From assembly GCA_028386065.3 (NCBI GenBank), contig JAKUCV010007292.1:1-64000 (forward strand): a stretch of DNA of 64,000 nucleotides. Reading direction: 5' to 3'. The notes beneath the pieces were generated by a model. That model did not search any database. It was not told the origin of the DNA and saw only the letters and a program-made list of their open reading frames with translations. The position numbers and the translations under genes were made by a program. Positions within the stretch are counted from its first letter, which is position 1. Each line of letters begins with the position of its first letter. Below are positions 56,124-64,000 of the stretch, piece by piece. This DNA is from Turnera subulata. Lineage: Eukaryota; Streptophyta; Magnoliopsida; Malpighiales; Passifloraceae.

Positions 56124-57491
56124 TGATGCGTAAAATCTGCAAGCGTACAGATCGAAGTAGCACACAAGGTCGTATCCACAGAGACTAGGCAAAATAATCA
56201 TTAAACAGAGTCACTCCGTTAGGCTGAAAACAGTAAAAGAAGTAACGATTTTGAGATTGTGATTTGAGACTGTGATAAATAATAAAATAAACAGAGGTAA
56301 GCTGTAAATAAAATGAAGATTTCAGATTAGAGAAGGTCTAGATCAATCGGGGTTCACTACTTTATCCTTTTATGCCCTAATTATCCTCCAGATCCTGCTA
56401 ATAGGGTGACTCTGTTCCGTGTCCGCGAACGGGGCGACACTGTTTGCTAACAAATCTACAGCTTTCTATTCGTTTTCTTGATGGGTAACAACCTAGGGTG
56501 AAATTATCGACTTTTGGAGGTATAATTTCGTCTCAGAGGTCAATCTTACCACTGTCGTGGATCAAACCTATTCCTAAGAGCAATGATGCTTTTTGTTGTT
56601 ACTAATTCCACAATAATCCTAATGCCTTTCAGCACCTAGATTAGGGTTTGTTTATGATTTTCCAGAATTAAACGTCTCCTGTCGGTGCTTAGTCTAATTT
56701 CTAAGACAAGTTTTAAGGTGATCAAGCTTCAAACCCGAATTATGCTCACATAAACAAATCAAGAACACAAATAAGAAAACTGCTCGAGGAGTAATTAGAT
56801 CATAAAAAGAGTTGAGTAGCTACATCCCTCTTGATCTAGAAAAGAGGTTTAGTTCATTGAAAAATATAAAATAAACATGGAGGATTTGTTCATCTTACAA
56901 ACCGAAATAGAGAACAAAAGAAAATAGACAAGAGAGCTTCTCCTCCTTGCTGCTGCTGAAGACGTGATCAAAAGAGAAAAAGGGATCCTCCTCTGCTGCT
57001 ACAATCTCTCTTTTATTATTCTGAAGCCCTAGCCTTTAATTCCTACAATTTAGTTAAGGTCACTAAAAAGTAGGAATTAATTCCTTCTAGGACTTCTCCT
57101 ATTTTGGTGCAGCAAAAATCTCTTTATTTCCATAGGAAAAATAGCAGGTCAGCGCCACTAATTAATTGGTCAACAAGTCACTTTGTCGCTGGAATTATAA
57201 AGCTCCAGGTTCTGGTCTGCGGGCTTCAACGGTGTGACACCGTTGAAAACTGATCGTCAAGAAATCTCCATGTATTGGCTCCAAACTTTCCAGAATCCTT
57301 CAAAAGGCTCCAAATCTTCAAGAATCAAGCCAATTTGCAACAATGGGTACCTGAAAGCGTAAATTAATAAGTGGAAGCGAAACTAGTGGAAAACAAGCTA
57401 AAAACTATAAATACATGCATGATCCTAACTAAATGCTTGGCCAAAAGGGTATTTTATGCTCCAAAATAGTACATGATATGCACACATATCA
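56124..57491 (-). mobile_element. Solo LTR of the Athila-A family, inverted, TSD CGGGG
   Basis: 1368 bp, TGATGCG...CATATCA on the plus strand, the reverse complement of the Athila-A LTR type. A perfect CGGGG duplication lies at 56119-56123 and 57492-57496. It contains an 11-bp-arm dyad, TTCAACGGTGT and ACACCGTTGAA around one G, at 57225-57247. Confidence 0.92.
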
Positions 57492-58387
57492 CGGGGCAAT
57501 CTACTTTGAACTATATTACAGGGAGGAATTTCTTGGCTGTACCTTATACTGAAGCCTGTCGATTAATGGATAATTTGGTTGATGAACCTACCAACCGGAG
57601 TCCACCGGGTTTCCTAGAGCTTGACTCTGTTCAGAAAATCGAAGTAGGAATGGCAGCCATGCAGTACCAGAATAAGGAGATGGACGAAAAATTTGATAAC
57701 CTGATGGTTAGCTCTGTTTCAAAAACCGTCAAGAGATGTGAAGCTTGCAATGGTGCCCACACCATCCAAAATTGCCCACAGTTGGTGACCAAAGAAGCTC
57801 ATTACATCAATCGGCAATAGAGTCCATACCAGCAAGGGGGGAACAGGTATTATCAGCAAAATCGCCCTTATAATCGTGGGCAGCAAGGCTACCAAATGAA
57901 CTAACTACAAAATCCTTCTCAGGATATGATGAGCATGCTTAAGGCTATTATGGATTCTCAAAACAAATTGGCGGAAGATGTGCAACAAATCGAGGCCCAC
58001 ACAAAAATCCTTGATAAACAGATAGCCCAACATGCCCAACAGCTTAGGAACAGTCAAGGGCAGCTACCAGGTCAATCGGAAGAAAATCCCAAGGGACAGT
58101 GCAATGCCGTTACCCTACGTAGTGGCAAACAACTGCAATAGAGTGACCCCGTTCGCCAACCTCCAGTAGAAAAGGATGAAGGAACTGGTTTGGCAGCTGA
58201 AAAGCAGCAACCACATACATCTAAAGGGAAGCAAAAGGTCGTAGAAAAGATAGAAGCGCAGCCATATATGGCTCCTCTTCCATACCCCGAAGTTTACAAG
58301 AATACCAAGCTTGATGCCAAATTTCGGAAGTTTGTGGAGATGTTGAAGAAAGTGTGCATTAATCTCCCCTTATACAGAGGTGATTAG
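57492..58387 (+). pseudogene. Athila-A gag, C-terminal segment
   Basis: Frames 57473-57820, 57926-58141 and 58190-58387 continue one protein with stops between them. They show RNFLAVPYTEACRLMDNLV, a short zinc knuckle CEACNGAHTIQNCP, a Tyr/Gln/Gly-rich stretch, a coiled-coil-like NKLAEDVQQIEAHTKILDKQ, the Athila signature CNAVTLRSGKQL and YKNTKLDAKFRKFVEMLKK. The stop at 58384-58386 precedes the protease frame. Confidence 0.82.
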
Positions 58388-59342
58388 TGAAATGCCGAGC
58401 TATGCTAAGGTCTTGAAAGATCTTGTGTCCAAGAAAAGAGCCATTGAGGATGCTGAGACAGTTCCTATGACCGAAAAGTGCAGTGCACTTATCTTGCAAA
58501 AGTTTCCAACAAAGAGGAAAGACCCGGGGAGTTTTTCTATTCCTTGCATTGTTGATACTCTGAAAATTGACAAAGCTTTGTATGATTTAGGGGCAAGTGT
58601 TAGCTTAATTCCTCTGTCCCATGCTAAGAGAATATCAATTGGAGACTTGAAACCCACCAGGATGACCCTACAGCTTGCTAACCGAAGCATCAAAAATCCT
58701 ATAGGGATCCTGGAAGATTTCTCAGTTCGGGTTGGAAACTTGGAAATTTCTACAGATTTTGTGGTGATGGAGATGGAGGCTGATTCGGATACTCCCATCA
58801 TATTGTGGAGACCTTTCCTTGCAACCGCAGGAGCTATGGTTGATTGTGCGCAAGGGAAGCTGACCCTCAAGGTTGGCAATGATTTAGTGGAGTTCAACAT
58901 TCCAGAGGCTGCTAGAAACGAATTCAATTCAAACATGTGCTATAAAGTTGATGCAGTAACGGACATGGTAGCATGGGAGATTGACCAAGAAGGCCCACTC
59001 TGTGACCCAATCAATGCACTATTGACTCCCTTTATTGATGGTGCAGAACATGAGGAACAAAAAGCTTCAGAATATACTTGCTTGATCGAAGGGGACATAC
59101 CGAAAACTATCCATCAAGTTTATAAGCTCGAAATTATGTCATGGAGTGACCCTGTTGATGACCATGACTTGAAAAAAAGATTCCAAATAGTGGTCCAAGT
59201 CCTTCCTCATGGAGTAGTGGAGTCAATTGATGGCGAGCCTGAACCATTCAGGGTTAGTGGACGGTTATCTATGCCGTATGACCTAGGGAATACATTAGAC
59301 AACAGAGTGACTCTGTTGCTCGGAGACCCTCCCATTACTTAA
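58380..59342 (+). CDS. Athila-A protease joined to an integrase C-terminal tail
   Basis: An uninterrupted 320-codon frame. Residues 1-45 are the gag-protease link (MPSYAKVLKDLVSKKRAIED). The protease follows with KDPGSFSIPC, ALYDLGASVSLIPLSHA (about 67-83) and DTPIILWRPFLATAGAMVD (about 139-157). Residues 180-260 match the usual acidic linker. The last 60 residues (VVQVLPHGVVE, EPEPFRVSGR, LLGDPP) resemble the end of Athila integrase rather than RT. An in-frame internal deletion therefore seems to have removed RT, RNase H and most of integrase. It is preceded by gag in another frame. Whether it is expressed is unknown. Confidence 0.72.
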   Translation: MISEMPSYAKVLKDLVSKKRAIEDAETVPMTEKCSALILQKFPTKRKDPGSFSIPCIVDTLKIDKALYDLGASVSLIPLSHAKRISIGDLKPTRMTLQLANRSIKNPIGILEDFSVRVGNLEISTDFVVMEMEADSDTPIILWRPFLATAGAMVDCAQGKLTLKVGNDLVEFNIPEAARNEFNSNMCYKVDAVTDMVAWEIDQEGPLCDPINALLTPFIDGAEHEEQKASEYTCLIEGDIPKTIHQVYKLEIMSWSDPVDDHDLKKRFQIVVQVLPHGVVESIDGEPEPFRVSGRLSMPYDLGNTLDNRVTLLLGDPPIT

Positions 59343-59375
59343 ATGGAAGGGAGTCCAGCTAAGAAGACGTTAAAG

Positions 59376-59398
59376 AAGCGCTGCTCAGGAGGCAACCA
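59376..59398 (+). other. Athila conserved AAGCGC...GGAGGCAACCA motif
   Basis: The same post-pol motif as at 25944-25968 in Athila-B. It marks the end of the coding region. Confidence 0.6.
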
Positions 59399-61260
59399 GA
59401 GATTTTTTGAGGTAATATTTCAATTTATGCAATTTTATTTTATTTTTGTTTTGTTTTTTATTTTTATTTTTGCAAAAAAAAAACAAAAAAAAGGGACAAA
59501 TAGGAGAGACATGACACAATGGCATTGGAAAGATCAGTGCAGGAGCACTTCACCAACAGAAATTCTAGAGAAATATTTTTTTCCTTCATATTTTATTCTC
59601 TGTTATTTTTATTGTGCTATATTTGGTGTTTCTTTGCACATTCTTGTTCAACAGTGTCACTCTGTTCTCGTTTTAATGTTCAGTATTGTGGTCCTTAGCC
59701 CACCCATTCCCGCCCTTACCTATTACACATGCTAAATTTTAGGTTTGGGGGTGTCCTTTCTTGTCATGTTATCTTGCTAATTCCTGTTTTTATGGTTTAT
59801 TTTTGTTTTTTTTTTCTGTTTCTTTTTTGTTTTTTTGTTGTTGCTTTGCTCCCCTACTTTTGATGTTGTTGGTCCAGTGAGGACACTGTTTTGTTTTAGT
59901 TTGGGGGTGAGCAAATTTGCAATTTGTACCGTTATTTACTTTATGCATGAACTTATGTTGCATGGGCCAAAGGATATTTTTATTATTGTTATGGATGTCT
60001 GTTGATTCGAATTTGTACGGTGTGACTCTGTTCAGTTCTGCCTGCGTTAATCTAGCCTAGAAGAGACCTTAACTTTATCTATTTTGAACTTACACTGAAT
60101 CAGGTCTGCAAGTATACACTAAATGCCACATGATAGTTTTGATTCTAGATCACATTTATCTAAAATGATGTCCTTAGGATTTGGAGACAATTATCCTAGA
60201 ACATTTCTTACACTTGCATTGAGGCAAAATTTATAGCACAATCTTGACCAGACACATGATTTAGGCCATCCTTGATTTTCACCTACACTTAAGCCTTAGC
60301 CTACCCTTGATCAACATACCCTTTGTTAGACGCCTTGAGCCTACTTTAGATGGTCATTCATTCTTCTTGTTATCCACAATAACCACCTCACACCTTTGCA
60401 GCCATTTACATGACCATCATGTGCCTGATCAGCACAACCTTTCTTTGAAATTAACCCGTACCCTTCTGTCAACATTATTGATTCTAAACACTTGCATAGT
60501 AGTTCACTAAGAGCATTAAACCGAAAATTTAAAGTTTCACGGTCTGGCCCTGTTTAAAAAGAATTCTATGCAAAGAACACTAGCTCATGTAACCTGCTCA
60601 CTCCATACATCCAAAAAAAAGAAAAAAAAGGAAAAAAAATGAAATGAAAAAAAAAGGGAAGAGAAAGACAGAAAAACTAGAAATTCAAAAAACAAAAAAA
60701 AATTATGTGTGCATTTGAGTTGAGCAGGGCAGACTATTCAGAGAACATTGCTGCCAGCGAACAGAGTTAATTTGTTAAAACATCAAGTTGCCCTAATTTT
60801 GCAAGGTTTGGATTCAGTGATTTGATAGACTTTTGAATACTCTTTTCCCTTCATTCAAAACACAAACCTAACCTAGTTTCAACCCTTATTAAGCCCTATT
60901 GATCTCTGATTATTGATTTGTGCTCATTAGCGGAGATGTGAGTTTTGAGTTGCCTGTGGGATATTGTTTCTAATTGTTCGATTTCTAAGCATATCTTTTG
61001 AAGGACTGATTAGACTGAATGTTTGTGAATGAATTTGAATCGTGATTATGTAATTTGGTGAGCGTTAGACCTGAGATTTTTATGAGCAAACTTTTCAAGG
61101 GCAGTCTTTTCTGAACCCAAATTACAGGTTGCATTTGAGCAAGGTCATGCTGCTACAAGTTTGAATGGACAACATCCTCGTGCATGTTCTTTTCTTTTTC
61201 CTTGATTTATCAAGATTAGTTTCGCTTGGGGACAAGCAAAAGTTCAGGTTTGGTGGAATT
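59399..61260 (+). other. Athila-A 3' untranslated region
   Basis: No envelope ORF. It contains TTTGGGGGTG motifs (59750 and 59900), several GTG(T/A)GACTCTGTT units (59650 and 60017), an A-rich block (60610-60710), and TTGGGGACAAGCAAAAGTTC with TTTGGTGGAATT just before the 3' LTR. Confidence 0.6.
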
Positions 61261-62644
61261 TGATATGTGTGCATATCATATACTTATTTAGAGCATAAAA
61301 TACCCCTTTGGCCATGCATTTAGTTAAGATCATGCATATTATTTATAATTTTAGCTCGTTTTCCACTAGTTTTGCTTTCACTTATTAATTTATGCTTTCA
61401 CGTACCTTTTGTTGAAAAATGAATTGATCTTCGATGAATTGAAATACTCTGAAGAATTCTGGAGAGCTTGGAGCTAATTCGTGAAGATTTATTGACGATG
61501 AGTTTTCAACGGCGTCACACAGTTGAAACCCGCGGACCAGAATCTGGAGCATTATAATCCATGCGACAAAAGGATTACTTGTTGGCCAACTAATGATGTG
61601 GCACCGACCTACTGCCTCTCCTAAGGTAATAAAACGACTCTTTGCTGCGACAAAGAAAGAGGAGAACTCCTGGGATATTAATTCCTATTTTTTAGTTACC
61701 TTAGCTAGATTGCAGGAATTAATGGCTAGGGTTTCAGAATAATAAAAAGACACATCGGCTGCAGTAAAAAGCACCTCTTTTTCTCTTGTTTTTATCACTG
61801 TCGACGGCAGCAGCAAGGAGGAGAAGAAGCTATCTTATTTTATTTTCTTTCTTCCAAGTTTCAGTTTGTAGTATGAACAAATCCTCCATTGTTGTTTTCT
61901 TTCTAGCTATGAACTAATTCTCTTTTCTAGATCAAGAGGGATGCAGCTGCCTAATTTCTTTTATGGTTTAATTACTCCTCAAGCAATTTCCTTTTTCGTG
62001 CTCTTGATTGTTTTGTGTGAGCTTTATTCGAGGAATGAGACTGGCCATCTTTAGTTCTTGCCTCAGGATTTAAATCAAGTACCGACAGGAGAAGTTTAAA
62101 TCTGGAAAAACACAAATCAACCTTAATCTAGAGACTGAAAGGTAATAGAATGTTGTGGAATTAGTAACAACACAAAACATTATTGCTCTTAGGAATAGGT
62201 TTGATCCACGACAATGGTAAGATTGACCTCTGGAACGAAATTATACCTCCAAAAGTCGATAATTTCACCCTAGGCTGTTACCCATCAAGAAAACGAATAC
62301 AAAGGTTGTAGGGTTTTAGCAAATAGTGTCACCCAGTTCGCGGACACGTAACAGAGTCACCCTTTTAGCAGAATCTGGAGAATAATTAGGGCACAAAAGG
62401 ATAAAGTAGTGAACCCCGATTGATCTAGACTTTCCATAATCTGATTTTTTCACACAATTCACAGTTTATTTGCATTTATTTTATTGTTGAACTCGATTTC
62501 AATTCATATCTCCAAATCAATTACGCTCTTTTAGTGTTTTCTGCCTAACGGAGTGAGTCTGTTGATTAATTATTTTGCCTAGTCCCTGTGGATACGACCT
62601 TGTGTGCCACCTTGATCTGTGCACTTGCAAATTTTTATGCATCA
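61261..62644 (+). repeat. 3' LTR of Athila-A
   Basis: 1384 bp, TGATATGTGTGCATATCA...ATGCATCA. It matches 43502-44814 and the solo LTR. Confidence 0.88.
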
Positions 62645-62850
62645 CTTGTCTTCTGAATCTCTTTCCCTTTTGAGGTAGATGATGATGAATCCATACTCCT
62701 TTGCTTCTTCTTCTCCGCGGATGCATTCATAGAGTTTTGCGAATGAGCATTAGTGGATGTTCCGGACTTCTGTTTTGGCGGAGGTTTCTCTTTTTTTTTT
62801 TAAGAGTCAACCTTCTTAGTAGGAGTGCCCTTTCCGGAGTTTGTTTTCAT
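62645..62850 (-). pseudogene. SIRE-like extra ORF, N-terminal part
   Basis: An ATG at 62850 (minus) opens MKTNSGKGTPTKKVDS. A stop in an A-run (62790-62800) shifts the frame, and a Lys/Pro/Ser-rich stretch (EKPPPKQKSGTS, NASAEKKKQRS) runs to the Athila-A insertion at 62644. The protein resumes at 43501. The low-complexity basic N-terminus is typical of this kind of ORF. Confidence 0.55.
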
Positions 62851-63052
62851 ACTTGCAATACAGAGACTTTTACTGTTTAGGGTTTAAGAGTTTGATGGAA
62901 TTTGGAGGTAGAGATAATATCGGGTTTGTGTGTGAGAGGGATAGTGTAGGGGAGAGAATATGTCTCACGGAAATAGGGAGCGGTTTACTCGCATTAACTT
63001 CTCCACTACACTTTGTTTTTCTCTGACCAGTATGGGAAACATAAAAAGGTAA
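62851..63052 (-). other. Leader upstream of the SIRE-like ORF, junction to LINE
   Basis: Minus-strand sequence with AAACCCTAAACAG and TCTCTACCTCC looks like an ORF leader. No 5' LTR is present. The junction with the LINE-like sequence lies near 63035-63053, without a visible duplication. Confidence 0.4.
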
Positions 63053-63834
63053 CTACCTTTTCCGAGGAGCTTGACCCGAAACAGAAGAACTAGGACCCCT
63101 TTGCGGGATTGAAAAGGCCTTGGTAGACGAGTTTGATGATGAGGATGCGCCACCCTCCACAATTTTTGAGAAACCCTCATCAATGCTCGCTCGCCTGATC
63201 TTCTTGGCTGCCCACAACACTTTTGTGAACACCAGGATTAATTTTCTCGTTGCCATTGCCGAGACGTTTGTTTTACTCGAGGATACCAAAGGGATCATCT
63301 GATTCTGCCTCTTCAACAACCTCTGGTTGTTTCCCTTTGCATTCGAGTCACGCTTCTTTCTGCCCGGCGACATCCAAAGAATATGGGACCACAATGATAC
63401 TCTGATCATCAGCATCCTCATCACCGATGTTCTCCTTTTTTGCATAGAACGGAATACCAGGTTACGCCCTCAATAACAAACACATCAAAGATCTTGTTAC
63501 CAATACTAGTTTTGAATTTGCGGCCTATTGGACTCCTGTATGAGGCTAAGATTTGAATTCTCGCTACCCCCAGATCATGACTGTTGTCCATGTTGTTCAG
63601 AAGCTGAACAAAATCACCGAATCTCACTGCAATTAGACTAAAAAATTCATCGCACCATGCATTTGGTGGAACCCCATAGACATTCAACCAACACAACCTC
63701 CTTCTTGCTCCATCACCCTCCTCCCAAGCTTTCAACAACTCGAAGCAATTATTGTTCCATTGCTTAACAGACCTGACACTCTTCAACATTTGCTCGCAAG
63801 AAGCAAAAACTAGGAGAGCAGGATTACCCCTCAT
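63053..63834 (-). pseudogene. LINE ORF1-like (DUF4283-type) protein, broken
   Basis: Frame 63834-63421 has WLNVYGVPPNAWCDEFFSL, RFGDFVQLLNNMD, LGVARIQILASY and KFKTSIGNKIFDVFVIEG, the RRM-like DUF4283 region of plant L1 ORF1. After a shift, other frames continue to about 63053 with Lys/Ser-rich sequence. ORF1 is an RNA-binding protein of LINEs. The copy is decayed. It lies on the same strand as the RT remnant at 1530-3199 and in the correct order, so it may be the other half of the same LINE. Confidence 0.68.
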
Positions 63835-64000
63835 GGATTTGATACTGACAGAAGTGCCGACAACCTTCCCCAGATAATTCCGACATTAAGACATTGAACG
63901 CGCCTCACGCGCGGTCTAATTATATTAGTTTTAGGTCCATTTTATGAAATGATGGCTTTTGAGGGAGGTTATCATCGGAAAGGTAGCGTCGGGGGTCAAC
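63835..64000 (-). other. Right edge, probable LINE ORF1 upstream part
   Basis: On the minus strand, frames with KVVGTSVSIKSMRGN lead into the ORF1-like region. An ACGCGCCTCACGCGCGG GC-rich block lies at 63898-63915. It runs off the window. Confidence 0.4.

Larger units (their letters stand above)
43502..62644 (+). mobile_element. Athila-A, RT-less Athila element hosting three insertions
   Basis: LTRs begin TGATATGTGTGCATATCA and end GCATCA (5' copy GCATTA). The flanks CTCGT (43497-43501) and CTTGT (62645-62649) are a one-mismatch duplication. The internal order is TTTGGCGCCGTTGCGGGGGA primer site, gag, protease, a short integrase tail, the GGAGGCAACC motif and a long 3' untranslated region. 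RT, RNase H and most of integrase are missing. It interrupts the SIRE-like ORF. Confidence 0.87.
3200..62850 (-). mobile_element. SIRE-like Copia element, shattered by nested insertions
   Basis: Pieces of one minus-strand element occur at 3200-5716, 32300-32376, 41103-43501 and 62645-62850, separated by three large insertions. The LTR is at 3200-5246. Next to it is a polypurine tract inside the motif TTGTCATCATAAAAAAGGGG, reminiscent of the 3' end of SIRE/Maximus Copia elements. A long 3' untranslated region and an ORF in the env-like ORF2 position follow. No gag, protease, integrase, RT or 5' LTR is visible, so the copy is truncated or of a non-autonomous type. The candidate left TSD is ATAAG (3195-3199); its partner was not found. 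Confidence 0.65.

Noticed and set aside
1..64000. Host protein-coding genes, tRNA or rRNA genes, endogenous pararetrovirus
   Set aside because: Looked for long frames with non-transposon domains, tRNA-like cloverleaf boxes and movement- or coat-protein motifs. None was convincing by eye.

Overview
The window looks like repeat-rich nuclear DNA of a flowering plant, probably a eudicot. It is AT-rich, has no convincing single-copy host gene, and is almost wholly built of plant retrotransposons: Ty1/Copia, SIRE-like, Tat/Ogre, Athila, Tekay/Del and another chromovirus, plus L1-type LINE pieces. I saw no tRNA, rRNA, CRISPR or bacterial-type operon. Lineages are named from motifs I recognise by eye, because no database could be searched.

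Layout. The outer frame may be a decayed minus-strand L1 LINE: reverse transcriptase remnants lie at 1530-3199 and an ORF1-like remnant at 63053-63834. Between them is a minus-strand SIRE-like element with one LTR at 3200-5246 and a broken extra ORF at 41443-43486 and 62645-62850. Three elements interrupt it. (a) A plus-strand Tat/Ogre-like element spans 5717-32299. It hosts a Copia element (7748-16065, TSD ATTCT) and a minus-strand Athila element (Athila-B, 21812-31730). (b) A Tekay/Del-like element spans 32377-41102 (TSD TAAAC), has almost no coding capacity, and carries a LINE fragment in its right LTR. (c) A second, plus-strand Athila (Athila-A) spans 43502-62644. It hosts a collapsed Tekay-like LTR pair (44815-49882, TSD ACCTT), a minus-strand chromovirus gag-protease element (50298-55651, TSD CATTG) and an inverted solo LTR of its own family (56124-57491, TSD CGGGG). 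Smaller insertions are a 498-bp solo LTR in the LINE and a 911-bp fold-back element in the SIRE-like LTR.

Coding content. Only the Copia and Athila-B retain reverse transcriptase, and both are broken. The Tat, Athila-A and chromovirus copies keep gag and protease but lack RT, RNase H and all or most of integrase. The SIRE-like copy keeps only its extra ORF, and the Tekay copy keeps essentially nothing. Two accessory genes stand out. One is an antisense ORF in the Tat element (DUF7745-like, with a probable 85-bp GT-AG intron and its own TATA box). The other is an Athila envelope-like ORF in Athila-B with a single internal stop.

Most striking pattern. Nearly every family carries its own array of short dyad-symmetric DNA motifs in non-coding or LTR sequence, and the motif differs between families. 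The clearest is in the Copia leader (9583-10341), where 21 copies of AACATCGATGTT or close variants occur mostly as pairs whose starts are 19-21 bp apart. Others are GACCGCC...GGCGGTC (Tat LTR and antisense promoter), GTGTACCCGGTACAC (29-bp repeats at 21514-21800), TGGTTT...AAACCA (SIRE-like), CGGTGTGACACCG and GTGTCAC(C/T)CTGTTC (Athila-A), and TGGGCTTTAGGCCCA plus GGTGAGAC...GTCTCACC (Tekay LTRs). This is the best candidate for an undescribed system: family-specific, rapidly diverging dyad arrays that could be binding sites or hairpin sources.
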